NCBI GenBank assembly: GCA_902459845.2
Contig: CABPSV020000141.1
Span: forward strand, 1-26,591
Origin: Hepatocystis sp. ex Piliocolobus tephrosceles
Lineage: Eukaryota > Apicomplexa > Aconoidasida > Haemosporida > Plasmodiidae
Length of the DNA: 26,591 nt
Direction of reading: 5' to 3'
Part shown: one piece after another, positions 9,871-20,112 of the stretch
Numbering within the stretch: the stretch's first letter is position 1
Layout of the letters: every line of letters starts with the position of its first letter
Program-made: the position numbers and the translations under genes
Notes under the pieces: generated by a model
Databases searched by the model: none
What the model was told of the DNA's origin: nothing
Seen by the model: the letters and a program-made list of their open reading frames with translations, nothing else

Positions 9871-12250
9871 TAATAATAACAATAATATTAACAACAATAT
9901 AAATAACTACATAATTTATGATGAAATCAATGAAAATATAAATATTGATATGAACAGAATAAAAAATACAAACTGTATATATAATACAAATAATGAAAAT
10001 ATTAATTATTTAAATGGTGTAAAAGAAATACGTAATTATAATTATATTTATTATGATGAAACACAAGAGAAGATAGAAGAAATATTATTAAAATATAAAG
10101 AAACAAATGTAAATGGCGTAAACAATGATCTTGGTCAGGATATCGGTTTTTCTGGTAAAGAAAATATATACCAAGATGATAAAAGCAAAACAATGGAAGA
10201 AAAAATGGAAGAACAACACAATAGAAATAATATAAATACTGAGGAAAGCGACTCCAGTATGTTCAACAACTCTACCAACTCTACCAACTCTACCAACTCT
10301 ACCAACTCAAGTGAGGTAGAAGACGTTAATCAAGTAGAATATTACATGAATGAAGTAAAACAACGTTCGAATGAATTAAAACAACGTTCGAATGAATTAA
10401 AACAACGTTCAAATGAAGTAAAACAACGTTCAAATGAAGTAAAACAACGTTCGAATGAAGTAAAACAATACGATGCAAAAAAAATAAAAGATAATGGGAT
10501 TTATAATAGCTACAGTACATATACAATTAATACTAAAATAGAAAATACTATTCCATTTTATGCCATACATGGAAATCATGATTATCCATATAATTTGAAT
10601 TATATTTGTCCATTGGATTTATTAAATGTTTCACGTTTAGTTAAATATGTAGGTAAAATTGAAATGGAAGATATTGTTATAAAACCAATAATTTTGAATA
10701 AAAATGAAACAAAAATAGCTATATATGCAATTGGTTGGATGAAAGATGAAAGATTATATAGATTATTTGAAAACAAAAAAATAAAATATATTGTACCTGT
10801 TGATTATAAAAAACATATTAATATATTATTATTACATCAGAATCGATATTTACGTAACTCTTATGGTATTAATACTAAAAATTATATTAAAGAAAGTTTT
10901 ATACCTATTTTTATTGATATAGTTATGTGGGGACATGAACATATGTCTATACCCAATACGGATAAAAATATATTTAGTAAATTTTATAATGTACAAATTG
11001 GATCTTCTGTTCGAACATCTTTATGTCTAAATGAATATGGAAATAAGTATGTTGGAATATTAGAAGTGAAATATAATAAATTCCGTGTTTCAAACATCAA
11101 AATAGAAACAGTACGACCATTTGAATTAATAAACATAAAATTAAGTGATTATAATTTGAATTTCCACGATGAAAATGTTTTAAATAAATTTCTAAATGAC
11201 CAAGCTAATTCTTTAATAAAAAAAAACAGAGAAACTTTTATACAAGAAATTAAAAATTATTTTATGTTTAAGAAATTGTTTTTCAGTGTAGATAATCAAA
11301 ATATGAGTTATAAAAGTAAACCTAATATAATTAGTTCTGCACAAAATATATCAACAAACAAATCATTAAAAAAAAATATTTTTTCAAACAATAATTTTTC
11401 AAACAATATTTTTTCAAACAATAATTTTTCAAACAATAATTTTTCAAACAATAATTTTTCAAACAATAATTTTTCAAACAATATTTTTTCAAACAATATA
11501 TTTTCAAATGAAGAAGAAATGGAAAAATATTTTAATTCTATCATAACTGAAGAAGAAATAAAAACATTTTATGATAACTTAACAAATAATGATTTTTTTT
11601 CATCTACTTATATTTATTTAATGTGTAAAGATATAAATGATACATTTAATTTATTAAAATTTAAAAAAGAAATATATGAAAAACCGTTAATAAAAATGAA
11701 AGTACAATATACAAATACTAATGTTATAAACACTCAGTTGTTTGGTTCTAAATTTGTAAACGTTGTTGCAAATCCATCTGAAATGTTAACATTTAACAAA
11801 AAAAAAACAAAGTCAAATAATAACAATAATAATAATAGTAATAATAATAGTAATATAAATGAAAGAGAAAAAAATGAAAAAATGGATAAAGAAATGAATG
11901 ATTATACTTATGAAAATATAGAAGATAAAGATATAAGAAATAAAAATAATATTAATGAATATAATAAAGTGTTTGATATTTTATTTGATTATGTAAATGT
12001 AGATAATAAATTAAATGTATTAAATGAAAAAACAATTATGAACACTGTTCAAAATATTTTTCTTAATATTAATCCATCTTTTAATTCTGATACTGGTAAT
12101 CATGTTAGTAATTATGATTCAATTTTATCTATGACTACAAACACATCTGAAAATAAAATAAATCTCTTAGACAAACAATTGGAAAATATATCAGTAGATT
12201 CTATAACAGAGGATTATTTGGATAAATTGCTAAAAAAAATGAAATCCTAG
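7715..12250 (+). CDS. MRE11: MRE11 double-strand-break repair nuclease
   Basis: Mn-dependent 3'-5' exo/endonuclease of the MRE11-RAD50 complex, acting on DNA breaks in the nucleus. The 1511-residue frame has every phosphoesterase motif: DNH (559-561), GDIFH (598-602), GNHDY (953-957), LLLH (1041) and GHEH (1073-1076), so the active site looks intact. The capping domain follows from about 1100. The first ~545 residues are a low-complexity extension with SEQNVK and SYSDNK repeats and poly-Asn. About 310 residues between motifs II and III (roughly 625-935) are mostly Asn-rich repeat, splitting the catalytic fold. A FSNN(N/I) repeat occupies 1221-1265. The protein is about twice the length of human MRE11, the excess being low complexity. 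Start chosen because it is the first ATG, right after an AT-rich leader. Convergent with the S1 gene. Confidence 0.95.
8198..8287 (+). repeat. 18-bp coding repeat, (S-E/G-Q-N-V-K)5
   Basis: Five tandem 18-bp units in the N-terminal extension of MRE11: three AGTGAACAGAATGTAAAG and two with GGA instead of GAA, the last ending in CAT. Confidence 0.9.
8912..9055 (+). repeat. 18-bp coding repeat, (S-Y-S-D-N-K)8
   Basis: Eight 18-bp units, the first reading SYNNNK and the other seven SYSDNK with almost no synonymous change, implying recent expansion or homogenisation. A poly-Asn run (about 8816-8878) lies just upstream. Confidence 0.9.
9630..9905 (+). repeat. Poly-Asn (AAT/AAC) tract with NNNNI modules in MRE11
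   Basis: About 90 codons of AAT and AAC interspersed with ATT, giving N-runs and a 15-bp NNNNI sub-repeat. It lies between nuclease motifs II and III. All six frames are nearly open here, which creates spurious poly-Ile and poly-Leu ORFs. Confidence 0.9.
10355..10459 (+). repeat. 21-bp coding repeat, (V/L-K-Q-R-S-N-E)5
   Basis: Five 21-bp units encode a charged, probably helical heptad-length repeat just before the GNHD motif of MRE11. A four-copy 9-bp AACTCTACC (NST) repeat lies upstream at 10268-10303. Confidence 0.9.
11375..11509 (+). repeat. 15-bp coding repeat, (N-N/I-F-S-N)9
   Basis: Nine 15-bp units alternating AATATTTTTTCAAAC and AATAATTTTTCAAAC in the C-terminal part of MRE11. Unlike the Asn tracts, this unit carries a regularly spaced Phe. 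Confidence 0.9.
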
Positions 12251-12261
12251 TCTTGTTGGTT

Positions 12262-12357
12262 TGGGTAATAGTGTAGGTAATAGTGTGGGTGATAGTGTAG
12301 GTAATAGTGTGGGTGATAGTGTAGGTAATAGTGTGGGTGATAGTAAGGGTAAGAGTT
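12262..12357. repeat. 12-bp minisatellite between convergent genes
   Basis: Eight tandem 12-bp units of TRGGTRATAGTG (24-bp higher-order alternation of TAGGTAATAGTG and TGGGTGATAGTG). It starts 11 bp after the MRE11 stop and is followed by a T tract (about 12381-12408). It is G-rich on the plus strand and lies in the 177-bp space where MRE11 and the minus-strand S1 gene converge. Confidence 0.9.
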
Positions 12358-12427
12358 TGTGCGTTGTTTTGAGTGTGATGGTTTTTTTTTTTTTTTTTTT
12401 TTTTTTTTCGTTCACATGCCACTCATA

Positions 12428-13096
12428 CTATCTCACATGAAGTTTGCCTGTAACCGCATCGAACTGATATACAGAAACCAACATATTTTGCCCTACTTTA
12501 TATTTACTTAAAAAATCCTGTTCATTATTAAAAGATAAATAAGCATGTATCTTTGGAGCCACATATAATAATGCTTCCTTTTCACCTATGGATAAAATTT
12601 TTACATTTAATAAGAGATTTTTTTTTTCTTTAAAAGATGAAATTATTTCTTCAAATGTATATTTACGAATAGATACAATAATTTTCTGCTGAATTTTATT
12701 AATATATTTGATTTTTACTTTTATTATATTATTTATTTGTACTAATGTATATATATATGTTTTAAAATTTGTTTCTTGGAAATATTCATTTGTATTTAAA
12801 TCTGCTTTTCTATCACACAATATATCTAATTTTATTTTATGTTTATTAACACTTAATACCTTTCCATAAAATATATCACCAATACAATATTTTTTAAAAG
12901 GCTGCGTTTTTTCCTGTATTTGTTTATAGACAACATTACTACTGTACATATTCCATAGTCTTTTTTTTTTGTTACATTTTGGTATAATTGGTTTGTTCAA
13001 ATGTTTGTTTAAAAAAAAGGTTTTATTTTTTTTTGCATTTATAACGACTGACTGCGCAAAAGTTGCTACAAAAAAAACAACAAACAGAAAAAGCAT
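12428..13096 (-). CDS. S1-domain RNA-binding protein, probably apicoplast-targeted
   Basis: A 222-residue protein read from the ATG at 13096. The open frame continues to 13213, but the extra 39 residues are a Phe/Tyr/Ile run from a T tract, whereas MLFLFVVFFVATFAQSVV is a normal signal peptide. The next ~45 residues are rich in Lys/Asn with almost no acidic residues, giving a bipartite leader typical of apicoplast proteins. Two S1-like OB-folds follow: about 70-145 (IGDIFYGKVLSVNKHKIKLDI ... VSIRK) and 160-221 (LLLNVKILSIGEKEALLYV ... VGQNMLVSVY). S1 domains bind RNA, so a role in organelle translation or RNA handling is likely, but no specific orthologue is recognised. It ends with TAG at 12428, convergent with MRE11. 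Confidence 0.75.
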   Translation of the reverse strand: MLFLFVVFFVATFAQSVVINAKKNKTFFLNKHLNKPIIPKCNKKKRLWNMYSSNVVYKQIQEKTQPFKKYCIGDIFYGKVLSVNKHKIKLDILCDRKADLNTNEYFQETNFKTYIYTLVQINNIIKVKIKYINKIQQKIIVSIRKYTFEEIISSFKEKKNLLLNVKILSIGEKEALLYVAPKIHAYLSFNNEQDFLSKYKVGQNMLVSVYQFDAVTGKLHVR

Positions 13097-13977
13097 AACA
13101 AAGGGAAAGAGAAAAAAAAAAAAAAAATAAATAATAATAAAAATGTAACAGTAATAATAAAATAATAATAAAAATGTAACAGTAATAACAACAATATTAA
13201 TGAAAGGAGACACAAAGCATGTGGTGACTTATGTATCCATCACACTATTTTTCTTTTACATTGTTTATAAACACGCACTGTATATTCTCAAATGGTATAA
13301 ATATATGTATGTAAATATATAAGCGTATAGCAGTAAATTCAATTGTTTAAAAAACATACATACATTCATACAGGAAAATAATTAAATAAATAAATAAATA
13401 AATAAATACATTCATACAGGAAAATAAATAAAATACATACGTACATATATATATATATATATATATATCTGTAACTAGCATTAAATATTGATAGTCCGTG
13501 AAGTGATAATATGGCAAAAAAAAAAAAAATAAAATAAAATAAAAAAAAAAAAAATTTTTCCTAATAAACAATTTCAAGCCATTAACAAAATATAACATTT
13601 AACCACTAAAATGAACAGTCAGTTGAAAATGAGAAAAATGTTTTTAACCAAAAAGTAGCTGTTTTTTTATTTTTACAATTTTTACGCTGTTAATTAGTTA
13701 TTAAATGTTTAATAAAAAAAAAAAAAAAAAAAAAGCAATGTTTGTTTTTTTGGAATAGGAAATCATGTACGAGTAAGCATGTTGGAATAAAAACACAAGA
13801 GTAAAAACACAGAAGTAAAAATGTAGGAATAAATGCGAAAAAGGTTACAAATGTATGTTATGTACGTATATACATAGGTAACCCTTTTTGCCCACTTAAT
13901 AAATGATCCTATATCTATCATGAAACAACTTTTTTGCTAGGAAAATGTTAAACGATTTTATAGCCTAAATTAACAAT

Positions 13978-14011
<34 letters not shown>

Positions 14012-14223
14012 TAATTCATGCAACTATTTCTCTAAATATATAAACATTATGTATATATGTAAACACTCATACATGTATATACGTTTTACACTCCATTTTA
14101 TTCTTTTTGTAAACATTTATAGAATTCATTATGTCTAATATAGAAACAAAATGTATTAAAAAAAATAAATAAAATAAAAAAAAAAAAAAACGTTTCATTT
14201 GAAAATCGTTAAAATGTAAGCCC
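13097..14223. other. Intergenic region between S1 and proteasome genes
   Basis: Both flanking genes are on the minus strand, so this holds the proteasome 3' UTR and the S1-gene promoter. Contents: an AATAAT/AACAGT low-complexity patch (13120-13200), (AAAT)n at about 13380-13410, (TA)n at 13447-13466, A tract 13713-13733 and T tract 13980-14010. No coding potential or RNA gene seen. Confidence 0.7.
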
Positions 14224-15347
14224 TTAGTCCATTCTAGTTTTTAATTTTTTTTTAATAACTTTATCCGGCGTTCTGTTAAAAAAAAAATGAAATAAAATTG
14301 GTAATATTTTTTTATATATGCAAAAAAAAAAAAAAATAAATAAAATAATAATAATAATAATAATACAAGCAATTTTAAGTAACTACCTATAAGTTTTTAC
14401 AAATATATACATACATACATGTATACTCATCCAAAATGTAAAAAAAAATAAAAAAACTTACAGAACCAAAACTTCAGCACCCCACCCGGATAAGCAATCT
14501 CTATCTAATGCACTAAGCAAGCATTGTGATATCGTTTCAAACAAGCCGTTTTCATCCTTAAAAAAATAAAATAAAATAAAATAAAATATATATATATATA
14601 TATACATACGTACATACATACATACATACATACATACAACAGCACATGTTGTATACTATGACCTAAGAATGTATATAAAATATTACCTGATTACTTATGT
14701 AAAATGATTCACATAAACCAAATAACTGTTCGCTAGTAACACCATTAACTACAAAATTATTTGTCTCAGATTTTGCGCCAATTAAATCAAAAGCTGTTAA
14801 AAATGGTACATACGTTTTGACCCTATTACCATGCTCATCTGTATTATATACAATTTTAAAACCTACTACTATTGGATTAACAAAATATGGAGAAAATCTA
14901 TTTGAATATAAAATAGTAGATAACATACTAGTAAAACATTCTATATCCATTTTTATATTATTTTTTATTTCATATAAATTAATTCTAAATCTTAATATTT
15001 CATAAATTGTTTGTACATCTGTTGCTAATCCTGACAACCCTACATAGATATGATCATTCATTTTAAAAATTTTGGTAAAATTTGTGCTAATTGTTGTAAA
15101 GCGATTTGAACCTAATCTCAAATCACATGCAATAGCAACACACCCTTCTCCAGACATTCCCAAAACACACCCTCCGTTGTATTCGAATATGCTTCCCTGA
15201 GAGTAAACAAACAAGAAAATAAAAAATTAAAAAATAAAAATTAAAAAAAAAAACTAAAAAATAAAAATAAAAAAATAATGAAAAAAAAAAATATCGAAAA
15301 AAAAAAAAAAGGCACTGCTTAGGCTATGCTTAAGTTATATAATATTA

Positions 15348-15351
<4 letters not shown>
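14224..15351 (-). CDS. PSMB3: Proteasome subunit beta type-3 (four exons)
   Basis: Non-catalytic beta-3 subunit of the 20S core. Reconstructed on the minus strand as join(15351..15349, 15196..14687, 14556..14462, 14272..14224), 657 bp, 218 codons plus TAA, close to the human length of 205. All introns are GT-AG. Exon 1 is only the ATG, giving MGSIFEYNGGCVLGM, which parallels human MSIMSYNGGAVMAM. The main exon contains CVAIACDLRLG, YVGLSGLATDVQT and FDLIGAKSETNNFVVNGVTSEQLFGLCES. Exon 3 gives FETISQCLLSALDRDCLSGWGA and exon 4 TPDKVIKKKLKTRMD, matching the human C-terminus LKARMD. As in other beta-3 subunits there is no propeptide or N-terminal catalytic Thr. An alternative start in the first intron (15214) would give MFVYSQGSIF. 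Divergent from the 17111 gene. Confidence 0.93.
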
Positions 15352-15381
<30 letters not shown>

Positions 15382-15998
15382 TAGATCGTAAAAGGGATAA
15401 TAATAATTAAAGTAATAATTCTAAAATAAAGTTTTTTAAAATTTTAACTTGTTAATGTCTTAGGTTGTTATTTTATTAGGCTCTATTATTATTATTATTA
15501 TTATTATTTTTAGTTTATGATTGTGCAAAATAACGGAAGGAGATAATTAGCAAATCACAAATTCAAGTACTTATGTGTGTAGGTAAATGAATACATGAAC
15601 TGACATGTTAGATTTTCGAAAATTTTGTAAGAATTCGTGATCTTATTATATATGTAGATATATCATAAACTATATTAATAATGTAAAGAAAAAAAAGAAA
15701 AAAAAAATATTATCAATAGTAAGAGTAAGATACAACAAAGTTTATGAATATAAATTCAAGTAGTGAGGTAAAATACACATACATACATATATATTCATAA
15801 ATATATATATTCATAAATATATATATTCATAAATATATATAACTCCTAAATGTTGTTAGTAAAAAGTTAAATATTATACCATAAACTGTATTGTATATTT
15901 TTTTTCTCCTTAAATTATTTTATTTTATTTTATTTTTTAACCTTTTAATTTGTGATATATAATTTTGTACAATCTTAGTTTCAGCTCTTCACTTTAAA

Positions 15999-16048
<50 letters not shown>

Positions 16049-16422
16049 TGTGTTTTAAACTAATTAAAACGTTTTGAACAGAACATTTTTTTTATTTTTT
16101 TATTTTATAATGTTATACCCTTGTAATACTTTTTTTTTTTTTATTTTTCCTTTTAACCGTTCAAATTTTTTAATCACATCGGCTTAATATACATATAATA
16201 GTATGTATATGTATGTATAATTTTTATAATATGTATACATATGTATATATGCATATAATGTATATATCTTATTGCAATTAAAAATTGCAACAAACACATT
16301 TGTACTTTACATATATTTGTATATAAGTACCTAGTAATAAGCAAAACATTTGTATATATATTTTTTTGTTCTTATTAGTTTTATCTATTTATAAAGATTA
16401 ATACGGAATTAAGAACTAAGGC

Positions 16423-16466
<44 letters not shown>

Positions 16467-17110
16467 ACTATTTTTTTTTATTTATTTTATTTTTAAAATC
16501 TAATGTTTTTGTGTTTATAACATATTTACAAAATATATATAGGGGCTTTGCAACTAGTAAAATAATACATGTTACGTATGTATATATTTGCTTACATGTG
16601 TGACTCATTTAATCATTTCCAATGCTTTACAAAAAGAAGCTTCTTAAATCTTAAGCTACATATATATTTATATTTAACTTAGTTAAAATTGTGTTATGCG
16701 AAATAACTATAAAAAAAGAATAAAAATAGTAAAAAAAAAAAAATTATAGAAAAAGTAATGCAAATTCGAAAAAAATAAGTATTTTTTGTTTTAGTGCTCA
16801 CTGTTTAAAGCTCATTGTTTAAAGCTCATTTTTTAAAACTCACTTTTTAAAACTCATTTTTTAAATGTTTTAAATTTTTTTTTTTTTTTTTTTTTTAAAT
16901 CTAATTATGTTCAACATTTGTAGATGCTACTTATATTTAGTATATGTATTAATCTACCTATATGTGTACATATATATATATACACTTAAGTACATTTCAA
17001 AAAAACGCACTTATGTATGTTCACCACTTTGTAGTATAAATATATATACATAAACATATAGCTTAGTAACATATATTAACCCCCTTTTTTAAAAAAAAAA
17101 AAAAAAAAAA
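15352..17110. other. Divergent intergenic region (shared promoter area)
   Basis: 1.76 kb between the minus-strand proteasome gene and the plus-strand gene at 17111, so it must carry both promoters. Contents: T tracts at 15351-15378 and 16003-16047, A tract 16427-16465, an 18-bp ATATATATTCATAAAT-type repeat (three copies, about 15787-15840), a 14-bp repeat (16796-16865) and A tract 17092-17110 abutting the next ATG. No coding sequence or RNA gene recognised. Confidence 0.7.
16796..16865 (+). repeat. 14-bp minisatellite
   Basis: Five tandem 14-bp units of the form RCTCAYTKTTTAAA, in the upstream region of the 17111 gene. Confidence 0.85.
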
Positions 17111-19171
17111 ATGACAAAACTTTTAATCATAAAAAATTGCGTACAAAAAAACAATTTTAAAAAATTAGACTTTTTTAAAAAATACATTAGCACTAGTAGG
17201 TACTATAAAAATGTTGAAAGCAATAGTCCTGTAGAAAAGGAAATTAAAAATAAGCAGGTTTTTGATGAAAATATAGATTCATATAATAATTATAAGCAAA
17301 TAATTGAAAAATATCAAAATTTTATAAAAGATAAAAAGAAACAGCCCAAATCTGATAATGCACACAAACTGAATGACGCACACAAACTGGATGATGTACA
17401 TAAACTGGATGACGTACAAAAACCTGAAAAGGGGAAGTTTCCATTTAAAAGCAATTTCGATAAAGATAACAAATACAATGTGAACAATATAAATAAGAGC
17501 ACGTTTTTATTAAATAAGAATCAGAAACAAAACCCCCAGGATAATACAATTAACAATAATATTAAAATAGATAAAACAAATGAAATTAATCTAAACAAAG
17601 ATGAAAAATATGTTATACTAAAAAAACAAATTACAAAAGAATACATTCATAAAGTATTTTTACCACATGTCGAATCTCAAATCATTTATCACTTGAAAAC
17701 TTATACACCTAACCAAATAGTTACTATATTTAATGTATATTCTTATTTATATTATTTTAATAAAAAGAAAGAAATGATAGATCAACTTTTACAATACCTG
17801 GAATATAGGTTAGATTGTTTTAGTGTAGAAAATGTTTTACTCATATTAGAGCCATTATACATTTTAAACAAAACTAATAATATATATATATACAGATTAA
17901 TTATAAATCATATATACAAAATAAAAGAAAAATTAAATATATATAATTATATTGGTATTTCAAGAGTTTTTACCAAAATATTAATAGATATTTATTTTGA
18001 AGAACGTAACAATAAAACTTTTTTTCTCACTGATTTAATACAATTTATAAAACAAAAAAATTTTAGAAAAAATATTCCATATACACAAAAAAAAATATCA
18101 CATAAAGAATTCATAAAACAATTTATGAACGATGTAATTGAAAAAATAGAAAATGAATTACATCTATTAACTGCTATTGAACTAACTGATTTGTTAAGTG
18201 TTATATCAAATTATGCATATAAAAATAAATACTCAAAATATTATGTTCCACCAGAAATAATTAATGAAAAAAAAACAGACATAAATAAACATGTTACTTC
18301 TAATGATAACACAAATACAAATAATGAATCATGTACAAACAAAGAATTATCACATATACATAATGAACTTAAAATTCTGAATTTGTCAGAAAATAATGCT
18401 TACATTTTTAAAGAAAATGTTATATACTTTATAATAATAAAAGAAATGATAAAAAAATATAATGAATTAAGTACTTTACATAAAATAACAAATTTTTATA
18501 ACTTATCTAAGTTATGTATATATGACGAAGAATTTATTATGTTAATTGAAAATGACATTAATAACTATTATTATATAAATAACATACACCATAAATATTT
18601 AGCTTTATTAATATGGTGCTTATTTAAATATAAGCTATTATATAAACACATTGATAAATTAAAACCAATTATAAAACAAAATATTTTTAAATTTAATTCA
18701 AAGGGGTTTTCTAGATTATGTCATAGTATAATACATGAAAAAGAAATTTTATATAATATAGCAAATAACTTATTGCAACAAATTACAAATATGAATGTTA
18801 ATGAGTTCTTGTGCTACTTTTATTCTGTTGTTTTATTAGACTTGTTTCCAACTATAAATCTTTCAACGAATAGTAGTAATACAAATTGTAATAAATATCA
18901 TATGGGTGATAATACCAGAGACAATAAAGGCAACAACAACAACGAACTCACAAATCAATATGTCGACAAACATACCGAATTAACACTTTTAAACAAAAAT
19001 AAAATATTAGAAACTTGTATGAATTTTATTAATCAAAATAAAAAAGAATTAGGGAAAGACGATATAACTAAAATTGTTTTACTTTTAAAAAAAAAAAAAG
19101 ATCAAAAGTATTTGTATGTGTTAAAAATGTTACCTGATGAATGGCAATCATTTATTCACTTCATAAATTAA
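17111..19171 (+). CDS. Conserved Plasmodium-type protein, probably mitochondrial, helical-repeat (HPR-like)
   Basis: A 686-residue frame from ATG 17111 to TAA 19171. The N-terminus MTKLLIIKNCVQKNNFKKLDFFKKYISTSRYYK is basic, hydroxylated and free of acidic residues until Asp20, which suits a mitochondrial presequence. Residues 82-105 are a six-residue (D-D-V/A-H-K-L) repeat. From about 185 the protein is all-helical, with recurrent patterns such as TPNQIVTIFNVYSYL, SVENVLLILEPLYIL, TAIELTDLLSVISNYAY and NVNEFLCYFYSVVLL. This resembles the heptatricopeptide (HPR/OPR) repeats of organelle RNA-binding proteins. The C-terminus (DDITKIVLLLKKKKDQKYLYVLKMLPDEW) does not show a convincing RAP domain. 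A specific function is not recognised; a role in mitochondrial RNA or ribosome biology is inference. Confidence 0.75.
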   Translation: MTKLLIIKNCVQKNNFKKLDFFKKYISTSRYYKNVESNSPVEKEIKNKQVFDENIDSYNNYKQIIEKYQNFIKDKKKQPKSDNAHKLNDAHKLDDVHKLDDVQKPEKGKFPFKSNFDKDNKYNVNNINKSTFLLNKNQKQNPQDNTINNNIKIDKTNEINLNKDEKYVILKKQITKEYIHKVFLPHVESQIIYHLKTYTPNQIVTIFNVYSYLYYFNKKKEMIDQLLQYLEYRLDCFSVENVLLILEPLYILNKTNNIYIYRLIINHIYKIKEKLNIYNYIGISRVFTKILIDIYFEERNNKTFFLTDLIQFIKQKNFRKNIPYTQKKISHKEFIKQFMNDVIEKIENELHLLTAIELTDLLSVISNYAYKNKYSKYYVPPEIINEKKTDINKHVTSNDNTNTNNESCTNKELSHIHNELKILNLSENNAYIFKENVIYFIIIKEMIKKYNELSTLHKITNFYNLSKLCIYDEEFIMLIENDINNYYYINNIHHKYLALLIWCLFKYKLLYKHIDKLKPIIKQNIFKFNSKGFSRLCHSIIHEKEILYNIANNLLQQITNMNVNEFLCYFYSVVLLDLFPTINLSTNSSNTNCNKYHMGDNTRDNKGNNNNELTNQYVDKHTELTLLNKNKILETCMNFINQNKKELGKDDITKIVLLLKKKKDQKYLYVLKMLPDEWQSFIHFIN
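17354..17425 (+). repeat. 18-bp coding repeat, (D/N-D/N-A/V-H/Q-K-L/P)4
   Basis: Four 18-bp units in the linker after the putative presequence of the helical-repeat protein. Confidence 0.85.
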
Positions 19172-19282
19172 TTTTTCAGTGGATTTAAAATATATACGTA
19201 TATGCATGTATGTTACATATATTTCTATGTATAAACATAAATGTACCTATAATCTTAGTTATAAAATCACCTCACTTCACAG

Positions 19283-19314
<32 letters not shown>

Positions 19315-19533
19315 TCCCTTTTAAATGAGTAATTTTTTATAGAAAGATAAGAATGATATGTATACATATATGTCAATACGTATATGTATATATATTTTAC
19401 TGTTATAACTTATGTGAACAAATTTTTTTTTTTTTTCTTTTTCAGTGCATATTTACATTTTTATTTATATGAAACACAAAATAATTTTAATATGTCAACC
19501 TGAAAGGTATTAACTTAACAAAACATAATCTTC

Positions 19534-19581
<48 letters not shown>

Positions 19582-19765
19582 TCTATGAACATAAATTGAA
19601 TTGCAGACAAGCATATTCATTTATATATATATATATATATAGGTACAAAATGTATACATAAATGTTCATAGCATAATTTATGTATATATGTTCAAACATA
19701 ATTTTTATTTTTAAGCATATCTATATCCACATATATAAAACACAACAATACGACAATTTTGAATA

Positions 19766-19911
19766 TTATAAACAGAAATTATGAACAAAAATTATAAACA
19801 AAAATTATTATAAACAAAAATTATGAACAAAAATTATGAACAAAAATTATGAACAGAAATTATGAACAGGAATTATGAACAGGAATTATGAACAGGAATT
19901 ATGAACAGAAA
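19766..19911 (+). repeat. 13-bp minisatellite, TTATRAACARRAA
   Basis: Eleven tandem 13-bp units with one 3-bp insertion (19805-19807). Units grade from TTATAAACAAAAA on the left to TTATGAACAGGAA on the right, a typical slippage gradient. Not coding. Confidence 0.9.
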
Positions 19912-20012
19912 AAATATAAAAAAATTATGCGCAGGAAATATGAAAAGAATTATGAGTAATACATGTAACTACTCTCCATAATAAATTAATACATTTTTTT
20001 TTCTTTTTTTTT

Positions 20013-20112
20013 GGCCATCGTTTTCATTTTATGTAATGCATTTGTTTCAAATGACGATCGTATAGATCTCCCCTTTGCATAGAACAGAATTAACTCGGAG
20101 TTTACGTTTTTA
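20013..20112 (+). ncRNA. Candidate structured non-coding RNA (family not recognised)
   Basis: A patch clearly richer in G+C than its surroundings. Hairpin 1: ATCG plus TCATTT (20017-20029, 3-nt bulge) pairs with AAATGA plus CGAT (20049-20058); CATTTG/CAAATG inside its loop is an alternative stem. Hairpin 2: CGTA (20060-20063) pairs with TACG (20103-20106), with CTCC (20068-20071) and GGAG (20097-20100) inside. A T run follows at once, as at a pol III terminator. I compared it with U1, U2, U4, U5, U6, SRP, U3, tRNA and C/D-box patterns and saw no match; an H/ACA RNA is not excluded but box H and ACA are not clear. It may also be a conserved UTR element. Confidence 0.3.

Noticed and set aside
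8805..9902. Poly-Ile, poly-Leu and Tyr-His-rich ORFs overlapping MRE11
   Set aside because: They are other-frame readings of AAT/AAC repeats inside the coding sequence of MRE11.
13097..13213. Extended N-terminus of the S1 protein (start at 13213)
   Set aside because: The extra 39 residues come from a T tract and bury the signal peptide; the Met at 13096 gives a clean leader.
14817..15005. Plus-strand 62-residue ORF
   Set aside because: Antisense to the main exon of proteasome beta-3, which matches its family along the full length.
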